From contig JAFGRD010000162.1 in the NCBI GenBank assembly GCA_016935315.1, positions 1 through 36,016 of the forward strand: a stretch of 36,016 nt of DNA. The letters are read 5' to 3'. Position 1 is the first letter of the stretch. Every line of letters starts with the position of its first letter. The notes beneath the pieces were generated by a model. That model made no database searches and was not told where the DNA came from. It saw nothing but the letters and a program-made list of their open reading frames with translations. Below, in pieces: positions 26,571 to 35,092 of the stretch. The position numbers and the translations under genes are program-made. This stretch comes from Pirellulales bacterium (GTDB lineage Bacteria; Planctomycetota; Planctomycetia; Pirellulales; Thermoguttaceae).

Positions 26571-28289
26571 TCAATCGGCCTTGGTAACGCGCAGCACCTC
26601 GTCGATCGTCGTCAATCCGCGACGGACCTTGCGCCAGCCGTCTTGCCGCAGGGTCCGCATCCCCGCGTTGACCGCCGCCCGTTGCACCAGGTTGGTCGGT
26701 GCCCGCTCGCTGGCCAATCGTCGGACTTCGTCGTCGGTCACCAGCAGCTCGTACAGCCCGGTGCGGCCCGAGTAGCCGCTTCCCCGACACTGGCGGCAGC
26801 CGGCGGCCTGGTAGAGCGTCTTGCCGTTGTCGAGACACTCGGCCAGCGGGAAATCGTCGGGCACGTCGTCGGCACTGGGTGTAAAGGGCCGGCGGCATTC
26901 GGGGCACAACGTTCGGACCAGGCGCTGAGCCATCACGCCTTCCACGGTGCTGCAGACGAGGAACGGCTCCACGCCCATGTCGGCCAGTCGCATGAAGGCG
27001 CCGGCCGCGTCGTTGGTGTGCAGCGTGCTGAAGACGAGGTGGCCGGTCAGCGAGGCCTGCACCGCGTTCTCGGCCGTTTCCAGGTCGCGGATCTCGCCCA
27101 CCAGCACCACGTCGGGATCGTGCCGCAGGATGCTCCGCAAGCTGGCGGCGAACGTCAGCCCCACCTTGGTGTGAACCTGGATCTGGTTGATCCCCTCCAA
27201 CTGGTACTCGATCGGGTCCTCGGTGGTGATAATCTTGGTCTCTTCGTCCTTGATCTCGTTCAGGGCGCTATAGAGAGTGGTCGTTTTGCCCGATCCGGTC
27301 GGCCCGGTGACCAGGATGATCCCGTGCGGCTGCTTGATCAACCGGCCGAAGCGCCGGTAGACGTCTTCGTCCATGCCGACCCCGCGGAGCGAGAACTGCA
27401 TGCGGTCTTTGTCGAGCACGCGCATCACGATGCCCTCGCCGTGCAGCATGGGAATCATCGACACGCGGATGTCGACTTCCCTGCCCGACACCTTCAGCTT
27501 GATCCGCCCGTCCTGGGGCACGCGCCTTTCGGCGATGTTCAGCCGGGCCATGATTTTCAGCCGGCTGATGATGGCCGCCTGGAAGCGGTTGATCTCCGGC
27601 GGCATGGGCTGTCTCTGCAGCACGCCGTCGATCCGGTAGCGGATCTTCATTCCGGCGGCCTGGGCCTCGAGGTGGATATCGCTGGCCCGGGCTTCCACGG
27701 CCTCGACCAGGATCTCGTTGACCAGCCGCACGACCGAGGCTTCCTGGGCCGCTTCGGCCGCTTCCGAGCGCTCCCACTCGAGCTCCTCGAGCATCTCGAC
27801 CTTGCCGTTGCGCTCTTCGTCCTGAGCCAGCAGGCCGTCGATCGTCTCGGCCCCCACGCCGAGGTGTGTCTTGACGAGCTTCTCCAGCTCGCCGGGCAAG
27901 GCGAGCACCGGCAAGACGCTCATTTCCGTCGCGGCGCCGACGGCGTCCAGCGCGTGCAGGTCGAACGGATTGGCGGTGGCCACGACCAGCGAGTCGTCCT
28001 CGCGCCGGATGGGGAAGATGCCGTAGCGATGGATCAGCTTCAGCGGAAACTGCTCCAACAGTCGGAGGTCCACCTTGGCAGAAGCCAGGTCGACAAACTC
28101 CAGGCCGAGCGTCTCGCCGACGGCCCGCAAAGCGTCTTCCTCGCTGGCGAATCCCAGCTCCAGGGCGACGCGGTCGAGTCGTCCGTCGGCGGCCTGGGCT
28201 TCGCAGGCGATGCGCATCTGCTGTGCGTCGAGCAGGCCCGCCTGAAGTTGGAGCGGCCCCGCGGTGGCTAGAGTCTGTGCTTTAATCAT
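26571..28289 (-). CDS. gspE: Type II secretion ATPase GspE
   Basis: A 572-residue cytoplasmic hexameric ATPase. An N-terminal MshEN-like domain (about 10-150) is followed by the ATPase: Walker A GPTGSGKTT (329-337), Asp box ITTEDPIEYQLEG, Walker B VVLVGEIRD (394-402) and His box STLHTNDAAGA (421-431). A zinc-binding insert has four cysteines (462, 465, 498, 501 in CPEC and CRQC) and ends SGYSGRTGLYE. All catalytic parts are present. ATG at 28289 has no strong ribosome binding site; a longer in-frame start at 28343 is possible but adds an atypical Arg/Gly-rich leader. It is first in the gspEFGHIJK run and divergent from the EF-hand gene. Confidence 0.93.
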   Translation of the reverse strand: MIKAQTLATAGPLQLQAGLLDAQQMRIACEAQAADGRLDRVALELGFASEEDALRAVGETLGLEFVDLASAKVDLRLLEQFPLKLIHRYGIFPIRREDDSLVVATANPFDLHALDAVGAATEMSVLPVLALPGELEKLVKTHLGVGAETIDGLLAQDEERNGKVEMLEELEWERSEAAEAAQEASVVRLVNEILVEAVEARASDIHLEAQAAGMKIRYRIDGVLQRQPMPPEINRFQAAIISRLKIMARLNIAERRVPQDGRIKLKVSGREVDIRVSMIPMLHGEGIVMRVLDKDRMQFSLRGVGMDEDVYRRFGRLIKQPHGIILVTGPTGSGKTTTLYSALNEIKDEETKIITTEDPIEYQLEGINQIQVHTKVGLTFAASLRSILRHDPDVVLVGEIRDLETAENAVQASLTGHLVFSTLHTNDAAGAFMRLADMGVEPFLVCSTVEGVMAQRLVRTLCPECRRPFTPSADDVPDDFPLAECLDNGKTLYQAAGCRQCRGSGYSGRTGLYELLVTDDEVRRLASERAPTNLVQRAAVNAGMRTLRQDGWRKVRRGLTTIDEVLRVTKAD

Positions 28290-28478
28290 GCGTTCGCGGT
28301 GTGAACCAGGTTGTCCAGATCGACACGACCCGTCTATCCGCATGCAGCGACCGACAGGTGGCAAATCGTCCGTGATTCTCTCGTGGCTTACCGGCGGCCG
28401 TCCTGACAGCCGGGGTTCTTAGGCAGGTGGGTTGCCCGCGGCGAGTGCGTCGCCGGAGGCAAGTGTTTGGCGGGAGGG

Positions 28479-28509
28479 TTGACCTAAGGCCACTGGATTA
28501 TGTTACAAT
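28479..28509 (+). promoter_or_regulatory. Candidate promoter for the EF-hand gene
   Basis: TTGACC (28479-28484) and TACAAT (28504-28509) match the sigma-70 boxes at five of six positions each but are spaced 19 bp apart, wider than ideal. A second -10-like TATACT lies at 28522-28527. The region is an AT-rich island in otherwise GC-rich DNA. Confidence 0.35.
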
Positions 28510-28570
28510 CAACGCAATCATTATACTGAGGTCGCTAGCGCGGTCAATAGAGGCCCCGGGGGCCGGAAGA

Positions 28571-29290
28571 ATGAAACGAATGTACTTGGCGGTTTTTTGT
28601 GACCACCCTATGGTTGTACGATTTGCCCTGGCGGCGGGTGCTGCATGGCTTCTGGTTGCCCCGTGCGCAGGTGCGGCAGAGGGGCCAGCCTCAAACGCCG
28701 CCGTTCCGCTGAAGGTCCTTCGCTATGTCGGCCGCGTGATACAGAAGTACGATCGAGACGGCAATGGACAGCTTCGGCAGAGCGAATGGGCCCAAATGGG
28801 AGGGGATCCATCGTTGGTCGATTTCGACTCCGACGGCCAGATCACCCGCGAAGAGTTGGTCCGGCGAACGGCCGAATATGGCCGGGACCGCCGAATCCGG
28901 CCGCGGCCATCCTCTCTTGGGGGAATTGAAGATATTCTGCCGCTATTGCGGCCGTCCACCGAGCCGGGCGCTCCGAACGTGGCGGACGGCCCCAGCCCAT
29001 CGGCCGACGCCGCAGACGCGCCGGCCGAGGTTGGCGCGCTGCCCGATGTGTTTCGGTACGACCCCCGCCGCGATCGCAAATTCGCCGCCCGGCTGCCCAA
29101 GGGTGTGCCCGACTGGTTTGTCGATCGCGACACCGACGGCGACGGACAGCTTACCATGGCCGAGTTTGCCCCCAAGGGCAGTCGCGCGGAGCTTGCTCGC
29201 TTCGCGCGGTACGACACGGACCACAACGGGCTGGTCACCGCGGCCGAGTATCTTCGCGCGGCGAAGGCGGCGGCCAAGGCGTCGCCCTAG
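28571..29290 (+). CDS. Secreted EF-hand calcium-binding protein
   Basis: A 239-residue protein with a Sec signal (FALAAGAAWLLVAPCAGAA, cleavage near residue 36). Four EF-hand loops of the DxDxDG type occur as two pairs: 61-72 (DRDGNGQLRQSE) and 84-95 (DFDSDGQITREE), then 187-198 (DTDGDGQLTMAE) and 215-226 (DTDHNGLVTAAE). A Pro/Ala-rich linker separates the pairs. Planctomycetes encode many such proteins, but their role is not established. The ATG at 28571 gives a short leader before the hydrophobic core; ATG at 28580 or 28610 would also leave a signal peptide, and the purine stretch GGAAGA touches the first ATG. The YkgJ-type gene starts 68 bp downstream. Confidence 0.88.
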   Translation: MKRMYLAVFCDHPMVVRFALAAGAAWLLVAPCAGAAEGPASNAAVPLKVLRYVGRVIQKYDRDGNGQLRQSEWAQMGGDPSLVDFDSDGQITREELVRRTAEYGRDRRIRPRPSSLGGIEDILPLLRPSTEPGAPNVADGPSPSADAADAPAEVGALPDVFRYDPRRDRKFAARLPKGVPDWFVDRDTDGDGQLTMAEFAPKGSRAELARFARYDTDHNGLVTAAEYLRAAKAAAKASP

Positions 29291-29358
29291 ACGAGGACCC
29301 GGGCTGCCGCGGCGGCCCGCGCAATGGACTGTCTCCTTTTCCAGAAGAGAATGACGTG

Positions 29359-29850
29359 ATGGCAGTAGACTCCCCGACCGCGCTTCCCGTCCGCCAGTCG
29401 AAGCGGAAACCACCTCGCGAGGATCTCGGGCCGGGCGAGGTGCTTTGCACCTACTGTTCGGCCAAGTGCTGTTGCTACTTCGCCTTGCCGATCGAAACGC
29501 CGACCGAATGGGAAGACTTCGAGTACATCCGCTGGTACTTGCTTCACGATCGGGCGACCGTGTTCATTGAAGAGCACTGTTGGTATCTGCTGGTTCACAA
29601 CCGCTGCAAGCACTTGCGCGACGACAATCTATGCAGCCAGTACGAGACAAGACCGCAGATCTGCCGCGACTACACGACCGAGAACTGCGAATACGAGGAC
29701 GCGTGGGTGTACGATCACTATTGGGAAACGCCCGAGCAGGTCGAGGAATATGCCGAAGCGGTCCTCGGCCCCCGCAAGGGACGAGGGCTGCGCAGCCCAA
29801 AACCGAAGGGAGTACCCCGTTCGAAACGAAACCCCCGTGGCATCTCCTGA
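29359..29850 (+). CDS. YkgJ-family cysteine-cluster protein
   Basis: A 163-residue protein of the YkgJ (UPF0153-type) cysteine-cluster family. It has ten cysteines, at 30, 33, 37, 38, 39, 74, 83, 92, 102 and 110, in the characteristic order CTYCSAKCCCYF...HNRCKHL...CSQYETRPQICRDY. These are expected to bind a metal, zinc or an Fe-S cluster; the biochemical role of the family is unclear. The tail is Lys/Arg/Pro-rich and probably disordered. ATG at 29359 has AGAAGAG 9 bases upstream; the GTG directly before it would add one residue. hisS starts 4 bases after its stop, so the two are probably co-transcribed and translationally linked. Confidence 0.88.
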   Translation: MAVDSPTALPVRQSKRKPPREDLGPGEVLCTYCSAKCCCYFALPIETPTEWEDFEYIRWYLLHDRATVFIEEHCWYLLVHNRCKHLRDDNLCSQYETRPQICRDYTTENCEYEDAWVYDHYWETPEQVEEYAEAVLGPRKGRGLRSPKPKGVPRSKRNPRGIS

Positions 29851-29854
29851 AGCC

Positions 29855-31198
29855 GTGAGCAAAACCAACCGCATTACCCCTCGAACCCTCAAGGGTTTCC
29901 GCGACTATCTCCCGGAGGCGATGATCCCGCGCGAGCGCCTGATCGACGTGGCGCGGGGCGTGTATCGCTCCTACGGCTTCAGTCCCATCGACACGCCCGC
30001 CCTGGAGTATCTGGAGATTCTGGCCGGCAAGGGCGGCGAGGAGACCGATAAGCAGCTCTACCAGTTCGAGGACCACGGCGGCCGCCGCGTGGGGCTGCGG
30101 TTCGACCTGACCGTGCCGTTGGCGCGTTTCGCCGCCCAGCACATTGGCCGGCTCGGCACGCCGCTGAAACGCTATCACATCGCCTTGGTGTGGAGGGGGG
30201 AAAACACCCAGCGCGGCCGCTACCGCGAATTCATGCAGTGCGACTTCGACACCATCGGCACCCGCTCGGTCGCCGCCGACGTCGAGACCGTCCTGGTCGT
30301 CCACGACCTGTTCCGCGCGATCGGGTTCTCGGAGTTCACCATCCGTATCAACAACCGCATGGTGCTCAGCGGGCTGCTCGAGCAGCTCGATCTGGACGAC
30401 CAGGCCACGCCCGTGTTGCGGGCGCTGGACAAGCTGGCCAAGGTCGGCCCCGACCGCGTTGCCGCCGAAATGACCGAAACGGCCCAGTGCACCGAGGACC
30501 AGGCGCGGCAAATCGTACGCCTCTCGGAAATCTCCGGCACCAACGAGGAAGTGCTTCGCCAGATCGAGCCCTTGGTAGCGGGAAGCGCGACCGGCCAGGC
30601 CGGCCTGGCCAGACTCCAAGAGATCGTCGGCGCCGTCCGCGCGACCGGCGTGGCCGAGTCGCGATTGCAGCTCGACGTCTCGATCGCCCGCGGGCTGGAC
30701 TATTATACCGGGACCGTGTTGGAGACTTTTCTGGATGCCTTGCCGGGCATCGGCAGCGTCTGTTCCGGCGGGCGCTACGACAATCTGGCCGAGTTGTACA
30801 CGCGGGAGGAACTCCCGGGCATTGGGGCATCGCTGGGGCTGGATCGGCTGCTGGCGGCCATGGAAGAGCTCGGCATGATCGAGAAGGTGGCCACGCCGGC
30901 CCCCGTGTTCATTCCCTACTTCGATCGCGACCGGTTGCACGACTACCTGAGGCTGGCAGCCGCGGTCCGCGCTGCCGGAATCGGCGTAGAGGTCTTTCCC
31001 GAACCGAAGAAGCTCGGCCAGCAACTGAAGTACGCCGACCGCCGTGGCTTCCGCGTCGCTTTGATCGCCGGCGAGAGTGAATTCGAGCAGAGAACCTGCC
31101 GGATCAAGGATCTGGCCGCCGGGCAGCAGCAAGACGTTCCCTTGGAAGACGACGCGGCCAGCATCCTTGCGGCCATCGAGACGATCCTAGGCAAATAA
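29855..31198 (+). CDS. hisS: Histidyl-tRNA synthetase
   Basis: A 447-residue class II aminoacyl-tRNA synthetase that charges tRNA-His. Motif 2 reads WRGENTQRGRYREFMQCDFD (113-132), with the motif 2 arginine Arg114. The histidine-binding block ARGLDYYTGTVLE lies near 278-290, followed by SGGRYDNL and the motif 3 region GIGASLGLDRLLA. The C-terminal anticodon-binding domain starts near 345 (VFIPYFDRDRL). GTG at 29855 puts the usual RTLKGFRDYLP segment ten residues in; an in-frame GTG at 29837 overlapping the YkgJ gene is the alternative, and neither has a strong ribosome binding site. The first-choice start leaves a 4-base gap from the upstream stop. Confidence 0.95.
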   Translation: MSKTNRITPRTLKGFRDYLPEAMIPRERLIDVARGVYRSYGFSPIDTPALEYLEILAGKGGEETDKQLYQFEDHGGRRVGLRFDLTVPLARFAAQHIGRLGTPLKRYHIALVWRGENTQRGRYREFMQCDFDTIGTRSVAADVETVLVVHDLFRAIGFSEFTIRINNRMVLSGLLEQLDLDDQATPVLRALDKLAKVGPDRVAAEMTETAQCTEDQARQIVRLSEISGTNEEVLRQIEPLVAGSATGQAGLARLQEIVGAVRATGVAESRLQLDVSIARGLDYYTGTVLETFLDALPGIGSVCSGGRYDNLAELYTREELPGIGASLGLDRLLAAMEELGMIEKVATPAPVFIPYFDRDRLHDYLRLAAAVRAAGIGVEVFPEPKKLGQQLKYADRRGFRVALIAGESEFEQRTCRIKDLAAGQQQDVPLEDDAASILAAIETILGK

Positions 31199-31251
31199 CG
31201 GTTGCTTCGATTGGTGTTTGCCCGCTCGTCCAGTCGGCAGCACAACACGGC

Positions 31252-32841
31252 TCACCATTTCTCGTCGTACTTCGTCCAGAGCAGATCGCCCAGGTTCCAG
31301 TAGGCGCCGGTGGCCTCGGAGCAGGCGTCGCGGGTCTTCTGGGTGAGATAGGCGCGGGCCTTGGCGGGATCTTTCGCCAGCAGCTTGCCGGCGGCGGCCG
31401 CGATCTCCTCCTGGTCGGCCAGGAACTTTTCCTGGAGAGGATCACGGACCTCCGCCACGTCGACGCGCATCTCGCCCCAGCGATGCGCTGCCAGCGTCGC
31501 CACCCGGTTGAACGCCCACCATGCCGATCTCCGGCTGAAACCGGTCGTGCGACCGTCCGTCTTGAAGTCTTGCGGCAGATCCGCAATGCCCGCGTACAGC
31601 GGAACGTACGTGGTCATGGCCGGATTCCCATACCCGAACCAAACGACGCCGCCGACCGGATCGGGCAGCCGGCAGCGCGACTGGGTGACGGTCGCGTACA
31701 TGCAATACCAGCGGGCCGTCGGCCGCTCGCCGCGCCAGCCCCACCCGCCGTTGATCTTAAACAGCTTGTTCATTTCGTACGGCATAAACGGGTTTGCCAG
31801 CGGGCTCTTGACCGACTGTCCCTCGTCGTCCGTCACGGTCAGGTCCTTCACCATGTCGAAGTCCGTACCCTCGAACGTATCGCGGAAGATCTCCATGATC
31901 TTCTCGGGACCGACGGGTTTTTCCGGCTTGACCGAGAACGGGAAGACGTTGCTGTTGGCGTCCAGCTTCAGAGACGGGGCCAGCAAGTCGAGGACTCTCC
32001 ATTCGCGCCGCGTGGCCGCGAAACTCGTGCGGCCCGAGGGATTGTACGCCTCGTAGAACCGAAACGGTCGGCCGCCGTTCGGGTCCCAGTAGCCTTGCTC
32101 GGCGGCGAACTTCGTAACGTTGGCCGAGGCCATGAAGAAGTCCGGTTTCGAGAGATCGATCTCTCCGATCCTCGCCGAATTGGCCACGACCGAGACATGG
32201 TCGTCGGGAATGCGCCGGGCGGCCCAAACGGCCCCGACCGCGTCCTTGCCCGGCCCGACGATCTCCATCAGCCACACCTCCTGCGGATCGGCGATGGTCA
32301 GGGCCTCACCCTCATCGCACCAACCGTGTTGCTCGATCAGCTTTCCGCCGAGGCGAATCGCTTCTCGGGCGGTCGTCGCCCGTTCGAGCATCAGCCGCGT
32401 CAGCGTTTCGCAATCGATCAGGCCCTTGTCGCTGTGCAACTGCTGGCGACCGCCGAACGTCGATTCGCCGATGGCCAATTGCCGCTCGTTCATGGCGGCA
32501 TAGGCGGGTGCGATATAGGCGAACGTCTCGGCGACCTGAGGGATCTCACCGGTCGGTCGTCGTCCGTAGCGCGGCATGGGACCGCTGTCGTCGTCGCTGC
32601 GCTTGGTCAGAGAGCGCCGAGAGCCCGGCCGATGTGCCGTCCCGGGAACCACGACAACCTCCGAGCTGGTCCGGTGGCTGTCGCAAGTGTGCGAAGTCAT
32701 CACCGATCCGTCGGTCGACGCCTTGCTGCCCACCATGATCGAGGTGCATGCCGGGGCTTGCTCGGCCACGGGAATCCCGCAGACGGAGACCAGGAGCGAG
32801 CCGATCGACAACAGCCCGACGGAAACCGATGCTCTTCGCAT
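31252..32841 (-). CDS. Secreted C69-family dipeptidase
   Basis: A 529-residue Ntn-type hydrolase of peptidase family C69 (PepD-like). A Sec signal (VGLLSIGSLLVSVCGIPVAEQAPA) precedes Cys32 in ACTSIMVGSKASTDGS. Cleavage before that cysteine would expose it as the N-terminal nucleophile. Downstream GGRQQLHSDKGLIDCETLTRL, EVWLMEIVGPG, ARIGEIDL and ATRREWRVLDLL fit the family. The long C-terminal region WWAFNRVATLAAHRW is also typical. ATG at 32841 has AAGGA 9 bases upstream. It lies 64 bp after the pgk stop on the same strand. Substrates are probably dipeptides outside the cell; specificity cannot be judged. Confidence 0.92.
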   Translation of the reverse strand: MRRASVSVGLLSIGSLLVSVCGIPVAEQAPACTSIMVGSKASTDGSVMTSHTCDSHRTSSEVVVVPGTAHRPGSRRSLTKRSDDDSGPMPRYGRRPTGEIPQVAETFAYIAPAYAAMNERQLAIGESTFGGRQQLHSDKGLIDCETLTRLMLERATTAREAIRLGGKLIEQHGWCDEGEALTIADPQEVWLMEIVGPGKDAVGAVWAARRIPDDHVSVVANSARIGEIDLSKPDFFMASANVTKFAAEQGYWDPNGGRPFRFYEAYNPSGRTSFAATRREWRVLDLLAPSLKLDANSNVFPFSVKPEKPVGPEKIMEIFRDTFEGTDFDMVKDLTVTDDEGQSVKSPLANPFMPYEMNKLFKINGGWGWRGERPTARWYCMYATVTQSRCRLPDPVGGVVWFGYGNPAMTTYVPLYAGIADLPQDFKTDGRTTGFSRRSAWWAFNRVATLAAHRWGEMRVDVAEVRDPLQEKFLADQEEIAAAAGKLLAKDPAKARAYLTQKTRDACSEATGAYWNLGDLLWTKYDEKW

Positions 32842-32905
32842 GGAGATGTCCTTTATGTTCGGCGGTCTGGCAAGCGCGGCCAAACACGCACGTCGCAGCG
32901 AATCC

Positions 32906-34093
32906 TCAGGCATCGTCGAGCAACTCGACCGCTTCGAACTTCTGGCCCTCGAGCATGGCCAGGCTGGCGCCGCCGCCGGTGCTGACGTGCGACACCTTGT
33001 CCTCGAAGCCGAGTTGCTGGATGGCCGCGGCGCTGTCGCCGCCGCCGATGATACTGATGCCTTTGCCCTCGGCAATCGCCTGGGCCACGGCCTTGGTGCC
33101 CTCGTCGAACGGCGGCATTTCAAACACGCCCATCGGCCCGTTCCAGACGATCGTCCCGGCGTTTCTGACAATCGCGGCATAGGCCTCGGCCGTCTGGGGG
33201 CCGATGTCGAGCCCCTGGAAGCCGTCGGGTATCTGGCCGGTGGCGACGACCTGCTTGTTGCAGTCGGCGCTGAAAGCGTCGCCGCAGTGCGTATCCTGCG
33301 GCAGAACCAGCTTCTCGCCGCCGGCCGCCAGCAGCTCTTTGGCCAGCTCGACCTTGTCGGGTTCGACCAGGCTGTCTCCCACCCGGCCACCTTCAGCCAG
33401 CGAAAACGTGTAGGCCATCGCGCCGCCGATGAGCACCTGGTCGCAGATGCCCAGCAGGTTCCGGATCACGGAAATCTTGTCGGAAACCTTGGCCCCGCCG
33501 AGAATGGCAACGAACGGGCGTTGGGGGTCGGCAATCGCATCGGTCAGATACTGAATCTCTTTGGCCACCAGGAAACCGACCGCCTTGGGCTTAGTACCCA
33601 TTGCCTTGGGCACGGCCACCATCGATGCATCGGTGCGATGGCAGGTGCCGAAGGCGTCGTTGCAGTAGACGTCGGCCATGGCGGCCAGGGTTTGGGCGAA
33701 CTCGGCGTCGCCCTTCTTCTCGCCGGGATTGAAACGCAGATTCTCCAGCACCAGCACCTCACCGTCGGCCAAGGCAGCGGCTTTCGACCGGGCGTCGTCC
33801 CCAACGGTATCGGCGGCAAAGGCGACCTCCTTGCCCAACAGCTCGCCGAGCCGTACGGCAGTCGGCCTCAGGCTGAACTTCGCATCGCCCGCATCCCCCT
33901 TCGGGCGTCCCAGATGGCTCATCAGAATCACGCGGCCGCCGCGCTCCAACACCGACTCGATCGACGGCATGGCCATGCGGATCCGCCGATCGTCCGTGAT
34001 GTTCTGCCGGTCGTCGAGCGGGACGTTGAAGTCGACCCGCATCAAGACCGTCTTGCCCGCCACGTCCACGTCTTGAATGGTTCTCTTACCCAT
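32906..34093 (-). CDS. pgk: Phosphoglycerate kinase
   Basis: A 395-residue glycolytic enzyme making ATP and 3-phosphoglycerate from 1,3-bisphosphoglycerate. Substrate-binding blocks include [21 protein letters not shown] and [46 protein letters not shown] and [10 protein letters not shown] with the closing [13 protein letters not shown] complete the nucleotide site. ATG at 34093 has GGAAAGAG upstream; longer in-frame reading adds a proline/arginine-rich leader not found in the family. Unlike many bacteria, no gap or tpi gene is adjacent. The preceding HPt gene is 280 bp away. Confidence 0.96.
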   Translation of the reverse strand: MGKRTIQDVDVAGKTVLMRVDFNVPLDDRQNITDDRRIRMAMPSIESVLERGGRVILMSHLGRPKGDAGDAKFSLRPTAVRLGELLGKEVAFAADTVGDDARSKAAALADGEVLVLENLRFNPGEKKGDAEFAQTLAAMADVYCNDAFGTCHRTDASMVAVPKAMGTKPKAVGFLVAKEIQYLTDAIADPQRPFVAILGGAKVSDKISVIRNLLGICDQVLIGGAMAYTFSLAEGGRVGDSLVEPDKVELAKELLAAGGEKLVLPQDTHCGDAFSADCNKQVVATGQIPDGFQGLDIGPQTAEAYAAIVRNAGTIVWNGPMGVFEMPPFDEGTKAVAQAIAEGKGISIIGGGDSAAAIQQLGFEDKVSHVSTGGGASLAMLEGQKFEAVELLDDA

Positions 34094-34373
34094 GTTCGTT
34101 CTCTTTCCAGTGGATCCTTCGAATACTCCCTCGCGCCAAACCGGTAAGTCTATCCGCCCCATGGCAGGCTGGAAAGGGCGGGAGAACGGCCGGGAGACGG
34201 GCGCCTGCGGCTGAATAGCCTCGCATGATTCTGGGAAGAATCCGGTGTCTTGGAGCCGCCTCCCGAAGGGTGGCGGCGGAGCCGGCGGTACTCGGAATCG
34301 TGCCAGTCTATTCAGTGGCTGGCCCGGCGCACCGCGCCACCGCTGTGCGGGATATCTGGGCCCTCGCTGGTGC
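34094..34373. other. Intergenic region with two hairpins upstream of pgk
   Basis: Two compact inverted repeats lie between the HPt and pgk genes: GATTCT-GGGA-AGAATC (34227-34242), and GCCGCC-TCCCGAAGGGT-GGCGGC (34255-34277), the latter with an inner CCC/GGG stem. Neither is followed by a T-run on the minus strand, so they are not clear terminators. They could be a leader structure or an operator for pgk. No promoter is convincing. Confidence 0.45.
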
Positions 34374-34706
34374 CTATTCCGCCGTCCCACCGCGCGCCCG
34401 CTTGCAGATCTCAACCAGTTCCTCGACAGCGCAACGGATCTGCTGGTGAGGCTCTCCATCGCGAATGGCGTCCTCTAGCTTGGCCGCGTGAGGCGAAATC
34501 GGGTCGAAACCATAGCTGCCTGCGGCTCCCTTGAGCTGATGTGCCGTTCGGCGGAGGTTCTCCCAGTCTGACGTCTCGGCCTGATGCAGCAGGGTCGCAA
34601 TTCGATCTGGCATTTCCTCAACGAACAGGTCGACAATTTCTCCCAGATCCGGGTCGCCCCCCAGACTGGAATACAGCGGTTGTGTGTCTGTGGCTTGGTT
34701 GACCAT
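34374..34706 (-). CDS. Stand-alone HPt phosphotransfer protein
   Basis: A 110-residue histidine phosphotransfer domain, about the size of one HPt four-helix bundle. The phosphorylatable residue is His56 in [15 protein letters not shown]. The helices [20 protein letters not shown] and [12 protein letters not shown] flank it. It would relay phosphate between a hybrid histidine kinase and a response regulator, neither of which is encoded in the window. ATG at 34706 follows GGAGAAG at slightly long spacing (about 12 bases). In-frame sequence further upstream to 35012 is Arg/Ser-rich and not part of the domain. Confidence 0.88.
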   Translation of the reverse strand: MVNQATDTQPLYSSLGGDPDLGEIVDLFVEEMPDRIATLLHQAETSDWENLRRTAHQLKGAAGSYGFDPISPHAAKLEDAIRDGEPHQQIRCAVEELVEICKRARGGTAE

Positions 34707-35092
34707 GATTCTTGACTTCTCCGAAATGCCCCGCAATGGTGCACCACTAGGCTGTCGCGCGACGCGCGGACTACGCCACTTCTCCTTCCGGAGCGGAACG
34801 TAACGCTCCCGTACACGATAACATACGTTACGCGACAACTTGGGGCTCTCGTTGCGGCTCGACTGCCTTGGGCTGACTCGCACTACGCGCCCTACAGCCC
34901 GACCATCCCGCACGCCCCGACCGCTCGTCACAAGCGGCCTTGGAATCTGCGAGTTTTGGTGGAACCAGGTCGTCTGGTTAAGAAGGAAGCCACGACCCGT
35001 CGATACGATCACTTAGATTCGCCCTAGAATCCCTACTTACGCCACTTTACGTGAGTATCCCACTAGGTCTTTCCTGACAAGGAGCACCTCCC
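34707..35092. other. Divergent intergenic region with inverted repeat
   Basis: 386 bp between the divergent HPt and cysteine-rich genes. CGTAACG (34799-34805) and CGTTACG (34826-34832) form a 7-bp inverted repeat with a 20-bp spacer, a possible operator. GATTC-GCCCTA-GAATC at 35017-35032 is a second small one. A -10-like TAGAAT lies at 35026-35031 without a good -35. No gene is supported here. Confidence 0.35.

Noticed and set aside
29296-29316. GGGCTGCCGCGGCGGCCC palindrome after the EF-hand gene as a terminator
   Set aside because: It folds well, but no T-run follows, and the next gene is close enough for read-through.
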